The notes beneath the pieces were generated by a model. That model was not told where the DNA came from. It saw nothing but the letters and a program-made list of their open reading frames with translations, and made no database searches. From contig NBAZ01000005.1 in NCBI GenBank assembly GCA_002794735.1, forward strand, positions 186,001 through 250,000: DNA of 64,000 bases, written 5' to 3'. This document shows positions 13,751 through 25,409 of the stretch, piece after piece (position 1 is the stretch's first letter; the number at the start of each line of letters is the position of its first letter). This DNA comes from Pyrrhoderma lamaoense. Its lineage: Eukaryota > Basidiomycota > Agaricomycetes > Hymenochaetales > Hymenochaetaceae. Position numbers and translations under genes: made by a program.

Positions 13751-14393
13751 CTTGAAAAGTATATATACTATATGTGGGCAATATATGCTCTGAGTAAGTT
13801 ATCATCTAGAATAAAGTACTAAGTACTGACTTACACGAAAGAAAAAGCGTGTTTGAGTTAAAGTGAATCGCCTGGATCCTAGTCGAAGTTGAAAATACAG
13901 AAATGAGCTTCGATGGGTAGCAAAGAGAGTAGCTAGCCTCTTTATAAGGAACCCATCTTTCACTGATTCACACCGCAGTAACTAAGGGGAGACAAAAATC
14001 TCATCTATGTTGTTTTCTATCATTGAATCAACATTCTATCTGTATCAAAAGTAGCATGTATATACCGGTGTTGATTGACGTGTTGATCGACGCATTCACA
14101 TATCTTCCATGGCAATGATCAACAAAAGACATACTGATAGTTGACTGTTCCCAGGTAACGACTTTGAACTGCGATTTTGGCATCACAAGTAGTTATGATC
14201 AGAGTTGAAGTCATGATCCTTTTTCAGGGAAGTTGAGCTGATTCACTTACTCATCAGAAACTAGAAGGTGGTACTATGATGCATATAAAATTAAATTCGA
14301 GGCATCAAGATTATGTTTTGAGATTGATCTCATCAGGTTACAGGCAGTAAACGCTTCGATTATCAGTAGTTGATGTATACACACATTACACTA

Positions 14394-14956
14394 CTATTCG
14401 TGTCTACAATTGTAAAAACAAAAGTTACTAACACGAGGATTATGATCACCCCCTGGGTCACGATCAAGCTCTAAGATACCAGTCACTGGCGTGCTGATGG
14501 TGTCTAAGATACCTATGACACCTCCCTCCCCGTTTTCTTTATCCTCAGAGTCGTTTTCTGCATCGGTATCAGGTTCTGGTATTCCGGTAGGAATTTCCAG
14601 TGTTTGGGTCGTCATACTAGTAGTCTGCTAGAAGAAAGAAATTAACATTCAAGTAGAAGTACATTATAATCGATACGAACAGGAATACTACTTGTCACAG
14701 AGTACACCGCCCTTGTTACAGTGGATATCGGACTGTTCACACTCGAATCGGATACTTTAGTAATAGCTTCGTTACTTGACGTTACATTCGAAGACAAGGT
14801 GGCGGTAGAAGTAGATTGAGATACGCTATACTGAAGAGGGGGAGTTAGTATAGTACACTTTTCGGCTTCAGTAAAGCAAGCTCTGACATTTCCTGATAGA
14901 GGTAGCGAGTAAACAGGTAGCGAGAATAGTAATAAGGTGAGATGGAAAAAACGCAT
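14394..14956 (-). CDS. Small secreted Ser/Thr-rich protein D
   Basis: Translation from 14956 begins with a clear signal peptide, MRFFHLTLLLFSLPVYSLP. A Ser/Thr/Val-rich stretch (SQSTSTATLSSNVTSS) follows. An open frame ends at 14642. A phase-0 intron (gttcgt donor near 14687, tcttctag acceptor near 14631) would join it to a second part with an acidic segment (DTDAENDSEDKENGEGG) and DRDPGGDHNPR, ending at 14394. A second possible intron, from gtcaga near 14885 to ctcttcag, would place a phase-0 junction right after the signal peptide, as in genes A-C. The exact exon set is not certain. The protein is secreted and probably O-glycosylated; no family recognised. Confidence 0.5.
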
Positions 14957-16000
14957 AGTGACAAGAAATTTCTGGTAGCAATTGACAGTAAAACTGAATT
15001 CACGAAGGGTCTTAGCGAAATCAATGTCAAATGTTATTAGTATTTTGTCTAGCACCGGGCTAAAACAGGTACGTGCACAGCAGCGTTAGAAGAAAAGAGG
15101 AGAGAAAGAGCGAAGAATATACAGTTTTGGATCTCAAAAGTCGTCTTATATCTCTCGATCCTTATGATGCATGAGCAAGATAGTGATCTAGGGAGGGGTA
15201 CGACTTAGAGATATATCAAAGGCTGTGGTATATTCCGATCATGCTCCTTGACAATTGTTAGATGTACGGAGAGGAAAAACATTGTGGTGTTCGTGGCCTA
15301 TGGTTGGCGGTATCCATGTTTCCATGAAGCAATTGAAATTTGACTGAAACGGGCAGGCCAAGCTCCATTGGACTAGTCCCCGTTGATTCATAAACATTGA
15401 CATCGATCTTGTAGTGAAGACGATAGTTAGAAGATTGAATTAAAGGAAAACGATCATCATCGTGATAGTAAGGAATTACCGCAATAGTGAAGACAAAGAG
15501 GATGACATAAGCTACTTTAAATTGAAAACAAGCAATTATTAAATTTATTAACTATAAACTTTGAAAAAATTTCTTTAGAATCTTAAGTGCTAGAGATATA
15601 GAGAAATGATGAGCTTAGTTCTGGAAAGAGGAAAAAAATATGAGTATGAGGTTCCCAACGAGTGAGACTGGTCTATGATTTACGTACAAGGACAACGTGT
15701 AATCGTATCTTGAGCATGTGCTCGGATAGTAGGATTTTGTTACAGCTAGTTTGCTCACAGCAACTTCTTGCTTTGCTTATTTCTTTTTGCTCTCTCTCGC
15801 ACCGGATTTTCGTGGAGAATACTCACTTCAAACACCTATGTCGTTATCTCTTCTTCTGTGAACTAATTCTACCACTGTTCTTTGCATGCCAACGCTCAGC
15901 TACTTAGCCAGCTTACTTTCTGCAACTACATCCTTCGCTTTCTAAACCTTGTATAACAATAACACAGTCTGGAGCTGTGGTTTAATGTGAATAATAGAAC
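14957..16000. other. Intergenic region before the 5-phosphatase
   Basis: AT-rich sequence between gene D (-) and the 5-phosphatase (+), so it serves as the divergent upstream region of both. No gene was recognised. Confidence 0.4.
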
Positions 16001-19000
16001 ATGTCTCAGCTTGCATTTAGGCAAGCAGAATCCGTGCCACTGCATAAAGGAAATGAAAAGGAACTGGCAAGGACGTATACAAATGGATCTGGTAGGCTAA
16101 AGCCAGGTATGTCCAGGCAAATAGAGCAAACTATGACTTTTACCAACCACATACACCAATATAGCACAACCCAATGTTCTTACTCGTCTTCAAGCATTAT
16201 TTCCTAGTAGCAGTCCTTCAACACCCAAAGCCCCGGTAACTGCTCTTCCTCTTGAGATCCAGCCACCTATGCCGAACCCTTCAGCGCGTCCTCAACCTCG
16301 CTTTCTTAAGATACGTATTATTTCTTGGAATATGCACGATTCACTTCCTAAGGTAAACCTTCAACACCCTTCTATCATTTATGTACTCAAAAACCTTCAG
16401 GGCGATCTGGAGGAGCTTCTGGGCGCAGTACCCCCATATATTCCCTGCGAGTCTGAAGATAAACTACGGATTCCGGGATTGTCACAAGATGACAAACACC
16501 CATATCATCTCATCGTTGTGTAAGATCAGTCTCCAACACACTAATATAACTGAACCTGATTTCTTCCGTAGTGCTGGCCAAGAATGCCCGACAGTTTCAG
16601 GTGAATTCGCCTTTGTAACCCTCAGATCAGAGAAAATACTAAGATAATCCTTTAGGGATACCAAGGGGAATCGGGGCTAGCTTCAAGCATAAAGAAAAAG
16701 ATAAACATAAAGACGGTGAAAAGGCTGCAAAGAGATCAAAGGTGAAGGAAGGAAAAGAAAAGGATTTATTAGAATCAGATTGGTCTCCTCCATTGACAGA
16801 TCCATCTACCCCGACATCTGACTCTTCTCCTTCGGCCCACACTCATACGCAGGCATCTGGATCTGGTTGGAGTTGGATTCTCGAACAATGGTTTTCCTAT
16901 GGACTTGGCCAACGAGGTCACTGTGCAGAGACAAGACCAGCTTCAGCGCTATATGAACTCCAAGTGTCAGAAGGCGAAACATCTACTGGCCAAGATGGAG
17001 AACAGACGTTAGCAAAAAAGTCAACTACACAAGAGAGTCCTGCTTTGAAGAATGATAAAAGTAAGGATAGAAAAAAGACAAAGGTAAAAAGCAGAGAGCT
17101 TGCGGTTGTCAGGACCAAGACCACATCGGACCGTATGAGCTTCTATCCAAACATAGACTTATGGGGATCTATCTCGCTGTTTTCATCTATCGGGATCTGA
17201 AGCCACTTGTAAAAGGTATTTCTCGCCGAATCTTTCCTCTACAATATGACGTCATCGTTCACATCTTACTAGGTCTGTCAAAATCTGAGGTCTCAACGGG
17301 ACTAATTGGGGGCGGGTTGGGAACAAAGGCGCCGTCGGAATCAGTATAAACTTAGATGGCACAACGCTGTTATTCGTAAATGCTCATCTTGCAGGTAAGC
17401 AAGTGGACTGTAATGTGATTATAAGCTCTAATAATATATAATATCTAGCACATGAAGAACGTAGCCAGAATCGTTTGGCAAATATTTCAAAGATAAAGTC
17501 AGAATTGCAAGTGAACGACTTCCTGTCACAAAACGACTCCCGGATCATGGCAGAAGGTAGCCCAGCATATTCTTGTAATTCGTGTGACAGTTACTAAGCT
17601 TTCGTCTCTTTGCAAAGACCTGACAGACAAATTTGACCATACCTTCTGGTTTGGAGATCTAAATTTCAGACTAGATCTAACTAGAAAGCATGCAGATTGG
17701 CTAATTGCTCGACAAGGTAAATAACCAAACGACTCATGGACCGAATCATAATCTTAATGCTTGGTACCACAGATTATAATCAAGCTCTTACTTTTGATCA
17801 ATTGCGACCACATCTACAAATGAACGGTGCACTATACGGTTTTCACGAAGCGGACATTAATTTCCCGCCTACTTTCAAGTATGATGTCCAAAAAAGCATC
17901 AAACGTGACAGGTCTCAGGTCAGAAGAAAACACGGGTACAAGCGCTGGATTGCACATCTCTCTGACCCTAATCTTGACGAGGTGCAAGAGGCTGAATCCG
18001 AAAATAATGTACATACTGGAGACGAGGATCGTGGCACGTCTCTAGAAGTGGATGACAGCGGTTCAATGATCTCAACAACTCTGACCGCTCTATCCGGGCA
18101 GACACATACCACCTTCAACGTCGATTCAGATGATACAGACGGACTTTTTGTACGTTCACGGACTCCACGATCGTTTAAAGACAAACACGGGAATACTACA
18201 AGTGTTGTGATACAGAAGCTTTTTATAGCAAAAGCAGCACAGAAAGCTAAGGACAAATGGCTTTCCTTGATCAAACCTAAGGACTGTCTTCCTAGTTCTG
18301 TGCAGAAGAATCATCGTACAAATGATTATTCTGCATCCTCACCTCATATCAAACCCTCCCTGCCATGGAGATAGCTAAAAGCTCGTCAACAGCTCAGAAA
18401 TACGCTTCTGCGATTGAGCTCGGCCAATCTCACATATCAAACCCGGCCTTGTCTGACATAAATCGATCCCCATCCAAGAAAAGTGTCAAATCACATTTGA
18501 GCTCTTCCAATGCGCCGAAGCACAGTGAAAGCAGTACGCAAGATACCGACGGAGGTGTTTATGACACCTCAAGCAAACAGCGAGTACCAAGCTGGTATGC
18601 CAAGTTTCTTTCATTATTGACAAGCATATTAATTATATTACATAGGTGCGATCGTATTCTATGGAAAACAACTGTCGAACCTGAGTCAGAGGACGAAGAA
18701 GAAGAAGAAGAAATGAACCAGAATGAACGTTCTTGGCTCGGCCCTCGAATGCTAGCTTTTTTGCACCAAGCATTGAAACCACTTTCAACCCGATCTCGTT
18801 CATCATCGCTACCCTCCGTAACTTCTACGTCCGAACATGTAAATAATACTTTCATATCACCTCACAGAGTCTCTCGACCATCAACCGCAAGATCGGATTC
18901 ATCACCCTCCTTTTCCCGACCCGAATCTACAAATGATAGAGAACCCATCTTAAATAAAGTCAAGTCTGTAGCCTACCTTGGGAAGCTCAAGCCCCGCCAG

Positions 19001-19446
19001 CATCGGAAATCGGGAGCTCCCCTCTTGAAGTCCAAAACTATCGAACAAGAGCCTCAAGCGTCTATACATATACCGAGTTTCCGTCAACGGCGGGCCCGAA
19101 CACGTTCCGCAGTGACAACGCCATTGATATCTGTGCCTATTGCAGCCAACGCGACTGCCGAAGAAACTGATAGATTGATGTCTACACAGGAAGAGCTTGT
19201 TGCTACGCAGCCAGCTCCTCGTGGGTGGCGTTTATTCCCTTTCTTAAGTCGTGAAGCTGATCCGAACTCAATCGCATCTGACCGTACTTCTCCCCTCGAG
19301 AACCCACGCAACAAGTAGGACGTCGTCCTCGCAAGGGGGATGTGATTCCCTTAAGCTATAATTCCCTAGATGATCAGGCAATGCGCAGACTTGAGGGTCG
19401 AAGCGATCATAGGCCAGTAATAGGCTCTTTCGCTATATACGTCTGA
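16001..19446 (+). CDS. Inositol polyphosphate 5-phosphatase (frame interrupted)
   Basis: This is a DNase I-like phosphoinositide 5-phosphatase that removes the 5-phosphate from PI(4,5)P2-type lipids. Early exons are 16001-16091, 16195-16352, 16401-16519, 16572-16600 and from 16656. Catalytic landmarks in order: IISWNMHD; AGQECPTVSG; GPYELLSKHRLMGIYLAV (about 17137-17190); TGLIGG; LLFVNAHLAAHEE; FWFGDLNFRLD; INFPPTFKYDV; VPSWCDRILW (across an intron at 18594-18645); and SDHRPVIGSFAIYV at the very end. Two long disordered insertions separate FKYDV from CDRILW and CDRILW from SDHRPV. The frame drops one base at about 17320, 18358 and 19295, and probably once between 17040 and 17110. Each time the next frame continues the expected domain, so sequence error is more likely than decay. 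Without the later frames the catalytic centre would be lost. Confidence 0.85.
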
Positions 19447-19809
19447 TTTTTCTTCTCTTTTCTTCCTTTCTTTATCTTACTTTATTTGCTTCTAATTAAT
19501 TTTACGAGGCGTCCAGTCATTACTTTGATACGCAAATTCACAAATCCAGAGACACTTCTTTTTTATTGCATCTGAATTACTCCATGGGACATTTAACTTT
19601 CATTTATCGCATACCACACGAACCGTATACCCGTTTATTTTCTGTATACATGAATAGAGATAGGCTAGGAAGTAACAACTTTTGATACAAAATATACGAC
19701 ATCAAAAAATATATTCACATCGAACATAACATGTAAATTTAGTACAAGAAAAATAAGAAAAGATGGTGATAGGGTTGACGAACAATAAATCAGTTTAAAT
19801 ATATGTTTT

Positions 19810-21472
19810 CTAACTTTTCTCAGCAATTGAGGCCGTCAAGGCTCTGATGGATGTTTTTCCACGCTTCACACTTGCATCTTTCTTCCAAAATTGCCAAACT
19901 CTCAGTACATCCTTTAATAAAGACATGTAAGCGATAGTTATACAATTCCAGAATAGGAGGACAAACCTTTTCTGTACCAAAAATAAGAAAGGCAACAAGA
20001 GGTACTGGGTGAGATAGTTGAGGGTTTGTGAGGGATTGATAGACGTTTATAACCACTTACTCGTTGCCTGAACGAAATCAATAACTCCATTATAGAAATT
20101 ACTCTTCGCTATTCCTACAAGCAATAGCTCATCTGGATGAACAATTATTGCCAAGTTTAGACTACAACAAAAGGAGTTAGTGCGGAGTCACACCAAAATA
20201 AAAGTTACTTACCAGACAGACACTATGCGATACAAGCTAAATAGGATAACTCGCATAAATAATGTCTTCCAATTCCCGTATTCCCCTGGAAGCTTTTCAT
20301 TCAAGACACCTCTGTTACGGAAGACAGTATATGCTATAAACACTGCCATACAGAGGTGGGTTCGAGTTTGATCTTTTATATCACAAATGGCTTACTTTCG
20401 AAACAGACCGTGGTGAATGAAATGGCGGTCGTATAGATATATACATCACGCAAACTAGAGCCTATGTTAAAACCAACCAAATATTATTGACTTGAGAACT
20501 CACAGCTTGAGCCCCGGGTCAAGAGAGTAGGTGAAGTCCGCATTCTGAAGTATAACACAATAGAATACCGCAGGTACTGATAGATTCGAGCCAGGAATCA
20601 GATCTCCATCACTATCATAAGCTATCAGAGCTGCCAACCTTGAGCGAAATAGATTCAACTCATCAGTGCTCACACAATAGGACAGTTTGAAATTTACCAT
20701 TAAGGTGTAGATAGTAAAGATCAAAAATGCAGTGAATGGTATTCCTATAAACTAGAAGAAGAGCGTAAGTGCGTTTTTCTACCCGATCTATCGTTATATT
20801 ACTTACCGCACTCGTATATAACATCCCCGTTTTCGAGCGAGACCAAACGCTGGACTATGCACATTGCCTCTTAAAAAGCTTGAAATAGAACGAGAAGCTG
20901 AGTATTAAGCAATTCGATATGAAATCATGAGATAAGAATGGCAGAAAAAACCCGCAGTTACATACGTGAACTACCAAAGAAAGTGTAATAGTTGATGTTC
21001 TAAACCGTATCAGTGACTTTATTCAAAGATTATCCGATGTATATCTCACAGAGCCTGTGTTCCATTTAACAGGGACGCCTGAATAAGACAAGTATTATAA
21101 CTTGGATCTAGGGAAAGCGATTGATCCGAGCTCCTCCCCGTGTAGACACTGAAAGTATGTGAGTTGTGATCGTGTTTCTATAGAGCTACCCTTCCTTACA
21201 GCATAGAGTACATGATGGAAGAGAATATCCAGCACATGCAAAAAGTCACAAAGATCGGGTGTCGCGAGATTCTTTTAGAGAATATTATTGTAAGGACAAG
21301 GATTGGAAGTAATATGTGTCCGCCTGCAATCTGGATACCAAGAAATATGGATTCATCTACTCTTTGGACTGTGTTGAAGCAATAAGACTATGAATTGACT
21401 ATGAGTATACCATGTCGCCTCACCATGCTGGAACCTATCTAGCTCCTGAGTGTTGCTTGTAAGTCCCGACAT
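19810..21472 (-). CDS. Seven-transmembrane protein of a basidiomycete family
   Basis: I could assemble about nine or ten exons from the ATG at 21472 to the stop at 19810 without a frame break. The order begins MSGLTSNTQELDRFQH, then helix 1 (GGHILLPILVLTIIFS), then RHPIFVTFCMCWIFSSIMYS and CLIQASLLNGTQAL, and later FIGIPFTAFLIFTIYTLM. Near the end comes PLVAFLIFGTEK joined to DVLRVWQFWKK. I count seven hydrophobic helices with a basic cytoplasmic tail. This pattern (RHP near helix 2, PL.FLIFGT before the tail) resembles uncharacterised membrane proteins I associate with Agaricomycetes. It is not an STE3 pheromone receptor, whose signatures are absent. A receptor-like role is possible but unproven. 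The region 20500-20700 may hold one more small intron. Confidence 0.7.
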
Positions 21473-22788
21473 TTTTCTATGTAAGACAAATCAAAGGAGT
21501 GGCTGCCAGCAGTGAACGAAAGAAAAAAGATTATAAGAGCTGCAAGGACGAGAAGTGATGGGGGGGTCAACCAAAGCGAAACCGGTTATCATCTCAACAT
21601 TCTTTTAAGTGTCAAAGGGAGGTGGGAATATCAACTCATGTACAGATTTACAACACAGTAGGGGTCGGAGAGCCATAGTGTCCTATCCATCTCTCAGTCC
21701 ATCATTGGAACAAGAGCGAATAGAAGCAGTTTGTCTGACTTCTGGGTGATTGTGGTCGGCATGTTGAATGATAAAATCCGCTAATCATATATGTTTGTCA
21801 TCCAGCGAACGAAACGACGCATTAGAGTTCCAAAGATAGATTTGATACATGTTGATCAAAATAGGTGATTGTGATAGATCAGTTACATCTAGTAGTCTGT
21901 GACCGAACGCATAATATGGTTAAAAGACTCCTTCGTTGATACAAATGGTTGGAAGACAATCTTGTAATGAGGTACCAGATGAGTTCAGAACAGTTCTGCA
22001 ACGCTACCAACTTGATGTTACCATATCCGTCATCTGATCTTCACTTTCATTAAATGGCGTATGTCTATTTTTGGTAAACCTGTACAGCTTACATGCACAT
22101 TATCCAAGATGATATCAGATGAAAACATTCAATGATTCACACATAGATTGTCATATGAAACTGAGACGATATGGGTTGCTGTGTTCCTTAGAGTTATAAA
22201 TTGTAATAGAGTCTAATTTTATGAGTATAGGGCTGCACCTTTATCAAGGTACACATATTCCGACGTCCGTGTGAATTATTGATCTTTACCTGAGCCACGG
22301 AACCTCTAACTTTGATGTTAGCGCGAACGGCATTGTGTTGTAACCTACGTCAATATCTGATGGTATACTTGGTTACAAAGTCGATGCCACTCTTTACGCT
22401 CTTCTTATTGGTTGTATCAGAATATGATATATAAAATATAAGAACGATAACTTGTATTTGATCAGAAGGTGTTATATTTTCTAGTGATTGAACCTGCTCT
22501 CACTCAAGAACACGGCAACGCGTTTACAGTTATGAAACAGAAGTTGGACAGAAAATGCCGAGCGCTGCGAGATTGGGCTGTGTGAATGTGAACCATAATA
22601 CCACAGGACAGGTACGTTAGACAGCTGGAGTTGGGTCCCCAACTTCTATAAAAAGGGCGATAGCTCCTTGGTACCTACTCCATCCCTCACTATCTTTCAA
22701 GTCATTCCTTACACCACCTTGCTGGGTAAGTACTACAGCGTGCTTCGTCTTCGCTGTGCGAAACTTACGGTGTTCATTGCAGACAAGG
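21473..22788. other. Gene-poor AT-rich region
   Basis: Between the 7-TM gene (-) and the small secreted gene (+). No coding sequence was recognised. A good TATA box (tataaaaag) at 22647-22655 precedes the next gene. A gtaagt...ttgcag pair between it and the ATG suggests an intron in the 5' leader. Confidence 0.45.
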
Positions 22789-22964
22789 ATGCGCTCGTTT
22801 CTATTTTCCATAGCTGTTGTTATCTGCTCATTGATTGGTACATATGCGGCTCCCATAGTAAGGACGAGTAGTCTGACTTCGAGTACTTACATATGTTGAC
22901 ATAAACATTTTAGGGAAGCTTGGGTGATACTCTTGATGCATCGCTCACCCGATTGAAGCCATAG
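22789..22964 (+). CDS. Very small secreted peptide E
   Basis: Exon 1 (22789-22857) encodes a signal peptide, MRSFLFSIAVVICSLIGTYA, plus API. A gtaagg donor and a tttag acceptor lead in phase 0 to exon 2 (22914-22964), which adds GSLGDTLDASLTRLKP. The product is only 39 residues. The same build as genes A-C (signal-peptide exon, phase-0 intron) and a TATA box about 140 bp upstream support expression. The mature peptide would be about 16-20 residues and has no cysteine. A longer transcript with another exon cannot be excluded. No family recognised. Confidence 0.45.
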
Positions 22965-23197
22965 CAGGCGGTCGGGATTGGGGGAATGAGTGCAATAATA
23001 TGAAGTCTGGTATTTGTCAGTAAAGGAGCCTAGTTTGGTATTGGTCCAAGTCCAAGTCATATTGTACTTCCAGCTTCCAATGATCTTATAACAAAGTTTC
23101 CAATCACATATATCAGTGATACAACAATATCGCATTGACTATTTGATACAGTGTTCATCGGCACATGAGGAAGAACAACATATATTGAGTATTCCCT

Positions 23198-23776
23198 TTA
23201 AGCAGAGATTGTGACCTCAACTTCAACACCAGGCTCAAGAGAGATCGAAGTCTGAAGAATAATGATAAGATATATAATATAAAATAGAAAATCAGTCTAA
23301 GGACGTACAATCTGCTTGACAATCTCGCTGGAGGAGTGAAGGTCGATGAGGCGCTTGTGGATCTTCAGTTCATAACGGTCCCAGGTCTTAGATCCTTCAC
23401 CACAGGGCTATGTATTTATAATAAAAACATATTATTAACGCATACACATGATTTATAAAGATCATATAGAAGCTTACAGTCTTACGGGTAGTGATCTTGA
23501 GAACCTTGGTAGGGAGACGGACAGGACCTCTAACGCGAAGCTGCTTGTCCTTAGCACGATTGATCAAATCGTTGCTGACTATCAAACGCGAACAAGAACA
23601 AAATCAATAAACCATCAGAACATTCTACCACATGCAATCAATAAAAAACCCAACAAACATTTTTCCAAGCTGGCCACATTACTGCTCGTGAGCGTAATAC
23701 GGATCTTGTGGATTTTGGCAGGGGGAACAGCACCTGCGGCGTCGTATTCTTTTTCACCTTTAGCGACGTAACTCAT
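23198..23776 (-). CDS. RPS20: Small ribosomal subunit protein uS10 (RPS20)
   Basis: Four exons (23776-23659, 23578-23478, 23407-23309, 23251-23198) give 123 residues. The protein is cytosolic uS10 of the 40S head. [56 protein letters not shown] and the C-terminal [12 protein letters not shown] are all present and unbroken. The first intron begins with the unusual donor gtttgt. The gene lies 293 bp from the divergent splicing factor gene, with a CACGTG at 23987 between them. Confidence 0.96.
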
Positions 23777-24069
23777 TTTTTGATTCAAAAGTCAGCGGTG
23801 ACTGATATTAAACAGTCAGTATGCGTCCAATTGCGTAGTGTAACGTGTCAGACAGAAACTAAACAGACGTACCTAAAGGTCTTCGTTGAGACTTTGTGTT
23901 ATGAAAGTGAAAAATTAGAGTTCTGTGTATACTCCTAATTTGGATGAACGTGCACGGTCCAACGGATATTTCCGAGAGCATACAATCACGTGACTGTTTC
24001 TTAATATCCATTTCCCTGTACGGTAGAGCTTGTTCACGATCGCCACCAAGGTTACAAGGCAGTACCAGC
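23777..24069. promoter_or_regulatory. Divergent promoter RPS20 / splicing factor
   Basis: A 293-bp gap between start codons that point away from each other. TCACGTGA (core 23987-23992) is a perfect palindromic E-box. Confidence 0.45.
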
Positions 24070-25409
24070 ATGCAAGGTATAAAGTAGTTTCCTCTAGTAA
24101 AAGTGAAAATAATGATTCCTAACTCATAATAGGCTTCAATAAGTACTATCCACCAGACTATGATCCACAGGAACACAGTAGCTTGAATGCTTATAGAGGT
24201 AAATAAACTAATTTCAATGATGTCACCTAGTCAGTCCATAATATAATTACACTTGGAATCAATATAGGGAAACATGCGTTAGGAGATAGGGCCCGAAAGA
24301 TTGATCAAGGGATTCTAATAACCAGATTCGAGCTACCCTACAACATATGGTGGTACGTACCCTACGTCAAACCCCGTCCAAGTCCAAATATCAATAACAA
24401 ACCCTACGCACTTTTTTTGGTTTACTTTCGAAAGCGATGGATGTAACAACCACATCGGTATGGGCGTACGCTATAACGCCGAAAAGAAAAAGATCGGGAA
24501 CTACTACTCCACTCCTATCTACTCCTTCCGATGTAAATGCCATCTGTGTGATAACTGGTTCACAATCGAGACGGATCCCAAGAACACGCGCTATGTCGTA
24601 ACTTCCGGAGCTAGGAAGAAAGATGAGGATTGGGATCCTGAAGAGAACGGAGGATTTGCTATTCATGGTAAGGTCTTTTTCTTTACCTTTACATTTGAAT
24701 TTATCACTCTACTTAATCACATGAATGTGCGTACTTATATACTTAAACTACGCATCTCCCCCTTTCCCCCCCTCTCTTAGATCCAGACAAAGCAGGCCCA
24801 TCAGACCCCCTCGCCCAACTAGAAAAAACAGCACAAGCAGAATCTCACCAAACGTCAATTCAAAAACCACGTATCGAAGCCCTCCAATCTCACTCAGACC
24901 ACTACAACAGTGACCCATTCAGCCACTCCGTCCGAGTCCGTAAATACTTCCGGGTCGAAAAAAAGATACTTGAAGAGCGCGAAGGGGCGGATAAAGCCGT
25001 GAAAGGTAAATACGCTTTACCTGACTCGCTTACGCTTGAGGTGGACAGTGAGGCTGTTAGAGCTGAGGCTAGGGACGCTTTTGTACTCGGTAGGAAGGAG
25101 AGACGGGCGGATGATGAGTCGAGTCAGCGTAGATTAGAAGCAGAAGTCGGGCCGATTGGATCTAGGTCGCTCTTGGAACGTACCTCTGATCAAATATGGA
25201 GAGAAACACATGCGGAACGGTCAAAGAAGACGTTCAATAGAGAGAAGTCAACGATAGATGCGGCAGGTGGTGCCTTAAACTCTCTTCGTAGTAGACTCTT
25301 ACAAAACACTGTACGACATTCAGACCCCTTCCTTAAACAAGGTCGGACCAAACCTCCCGACACTAAACTTATAGGGGTGAGCGTGAAGAAACAATCGAAA
25401 TCAACTTAA
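24070..25409 (+). CDS. SAF4: CWC16-family splicing factor (CCDC130/Saf4 type)
   Basis: Five exons (24070-24076, 24133-24198, 24268-24352, 24435-24667, 24781-25409) give 339 residues. The first coding exon holds just seven bases (ATG CAA G). The conserved N-terminal half reads FNKYYPPDYDP, then ARKIDQGILITRFELPYNIW, CDGCNNHIGMGVRYNAEKKK and CKCHLCDNWFTIETDP. The two CxxC pairs build the zinc site. GMGVRYNAEKKKIGNYY marks the CCDC130 branch rather than Yju2/CCDC94. The C-terminal half is charged and helical, with a basic end. Family members associate with the spliceosome around step 1 and act in the nucleus. No frame break. Confidence 0.92.

Noticed and set aside
15662..15907. Frame of 81 codons before the 5-phosphatase
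   Set aside because: No ATG at the start, no homology features; likely leader or promoter sequence.
19810..21472. STE3-type mating pheromone receptor and therefore a mating-type locus
   Set aside because: Helix order and motifs do not match STE3, and the nearby small secreted proteins lack the CaaX end of pheromone precursors.
22887..23135. Minus-strand frame of 82 codons with nine cysteines
   Set aside because: No signal peptide, no splice context, lies directly behind RPS20 and overlaps the small secreted gene. Probably a chance frame.
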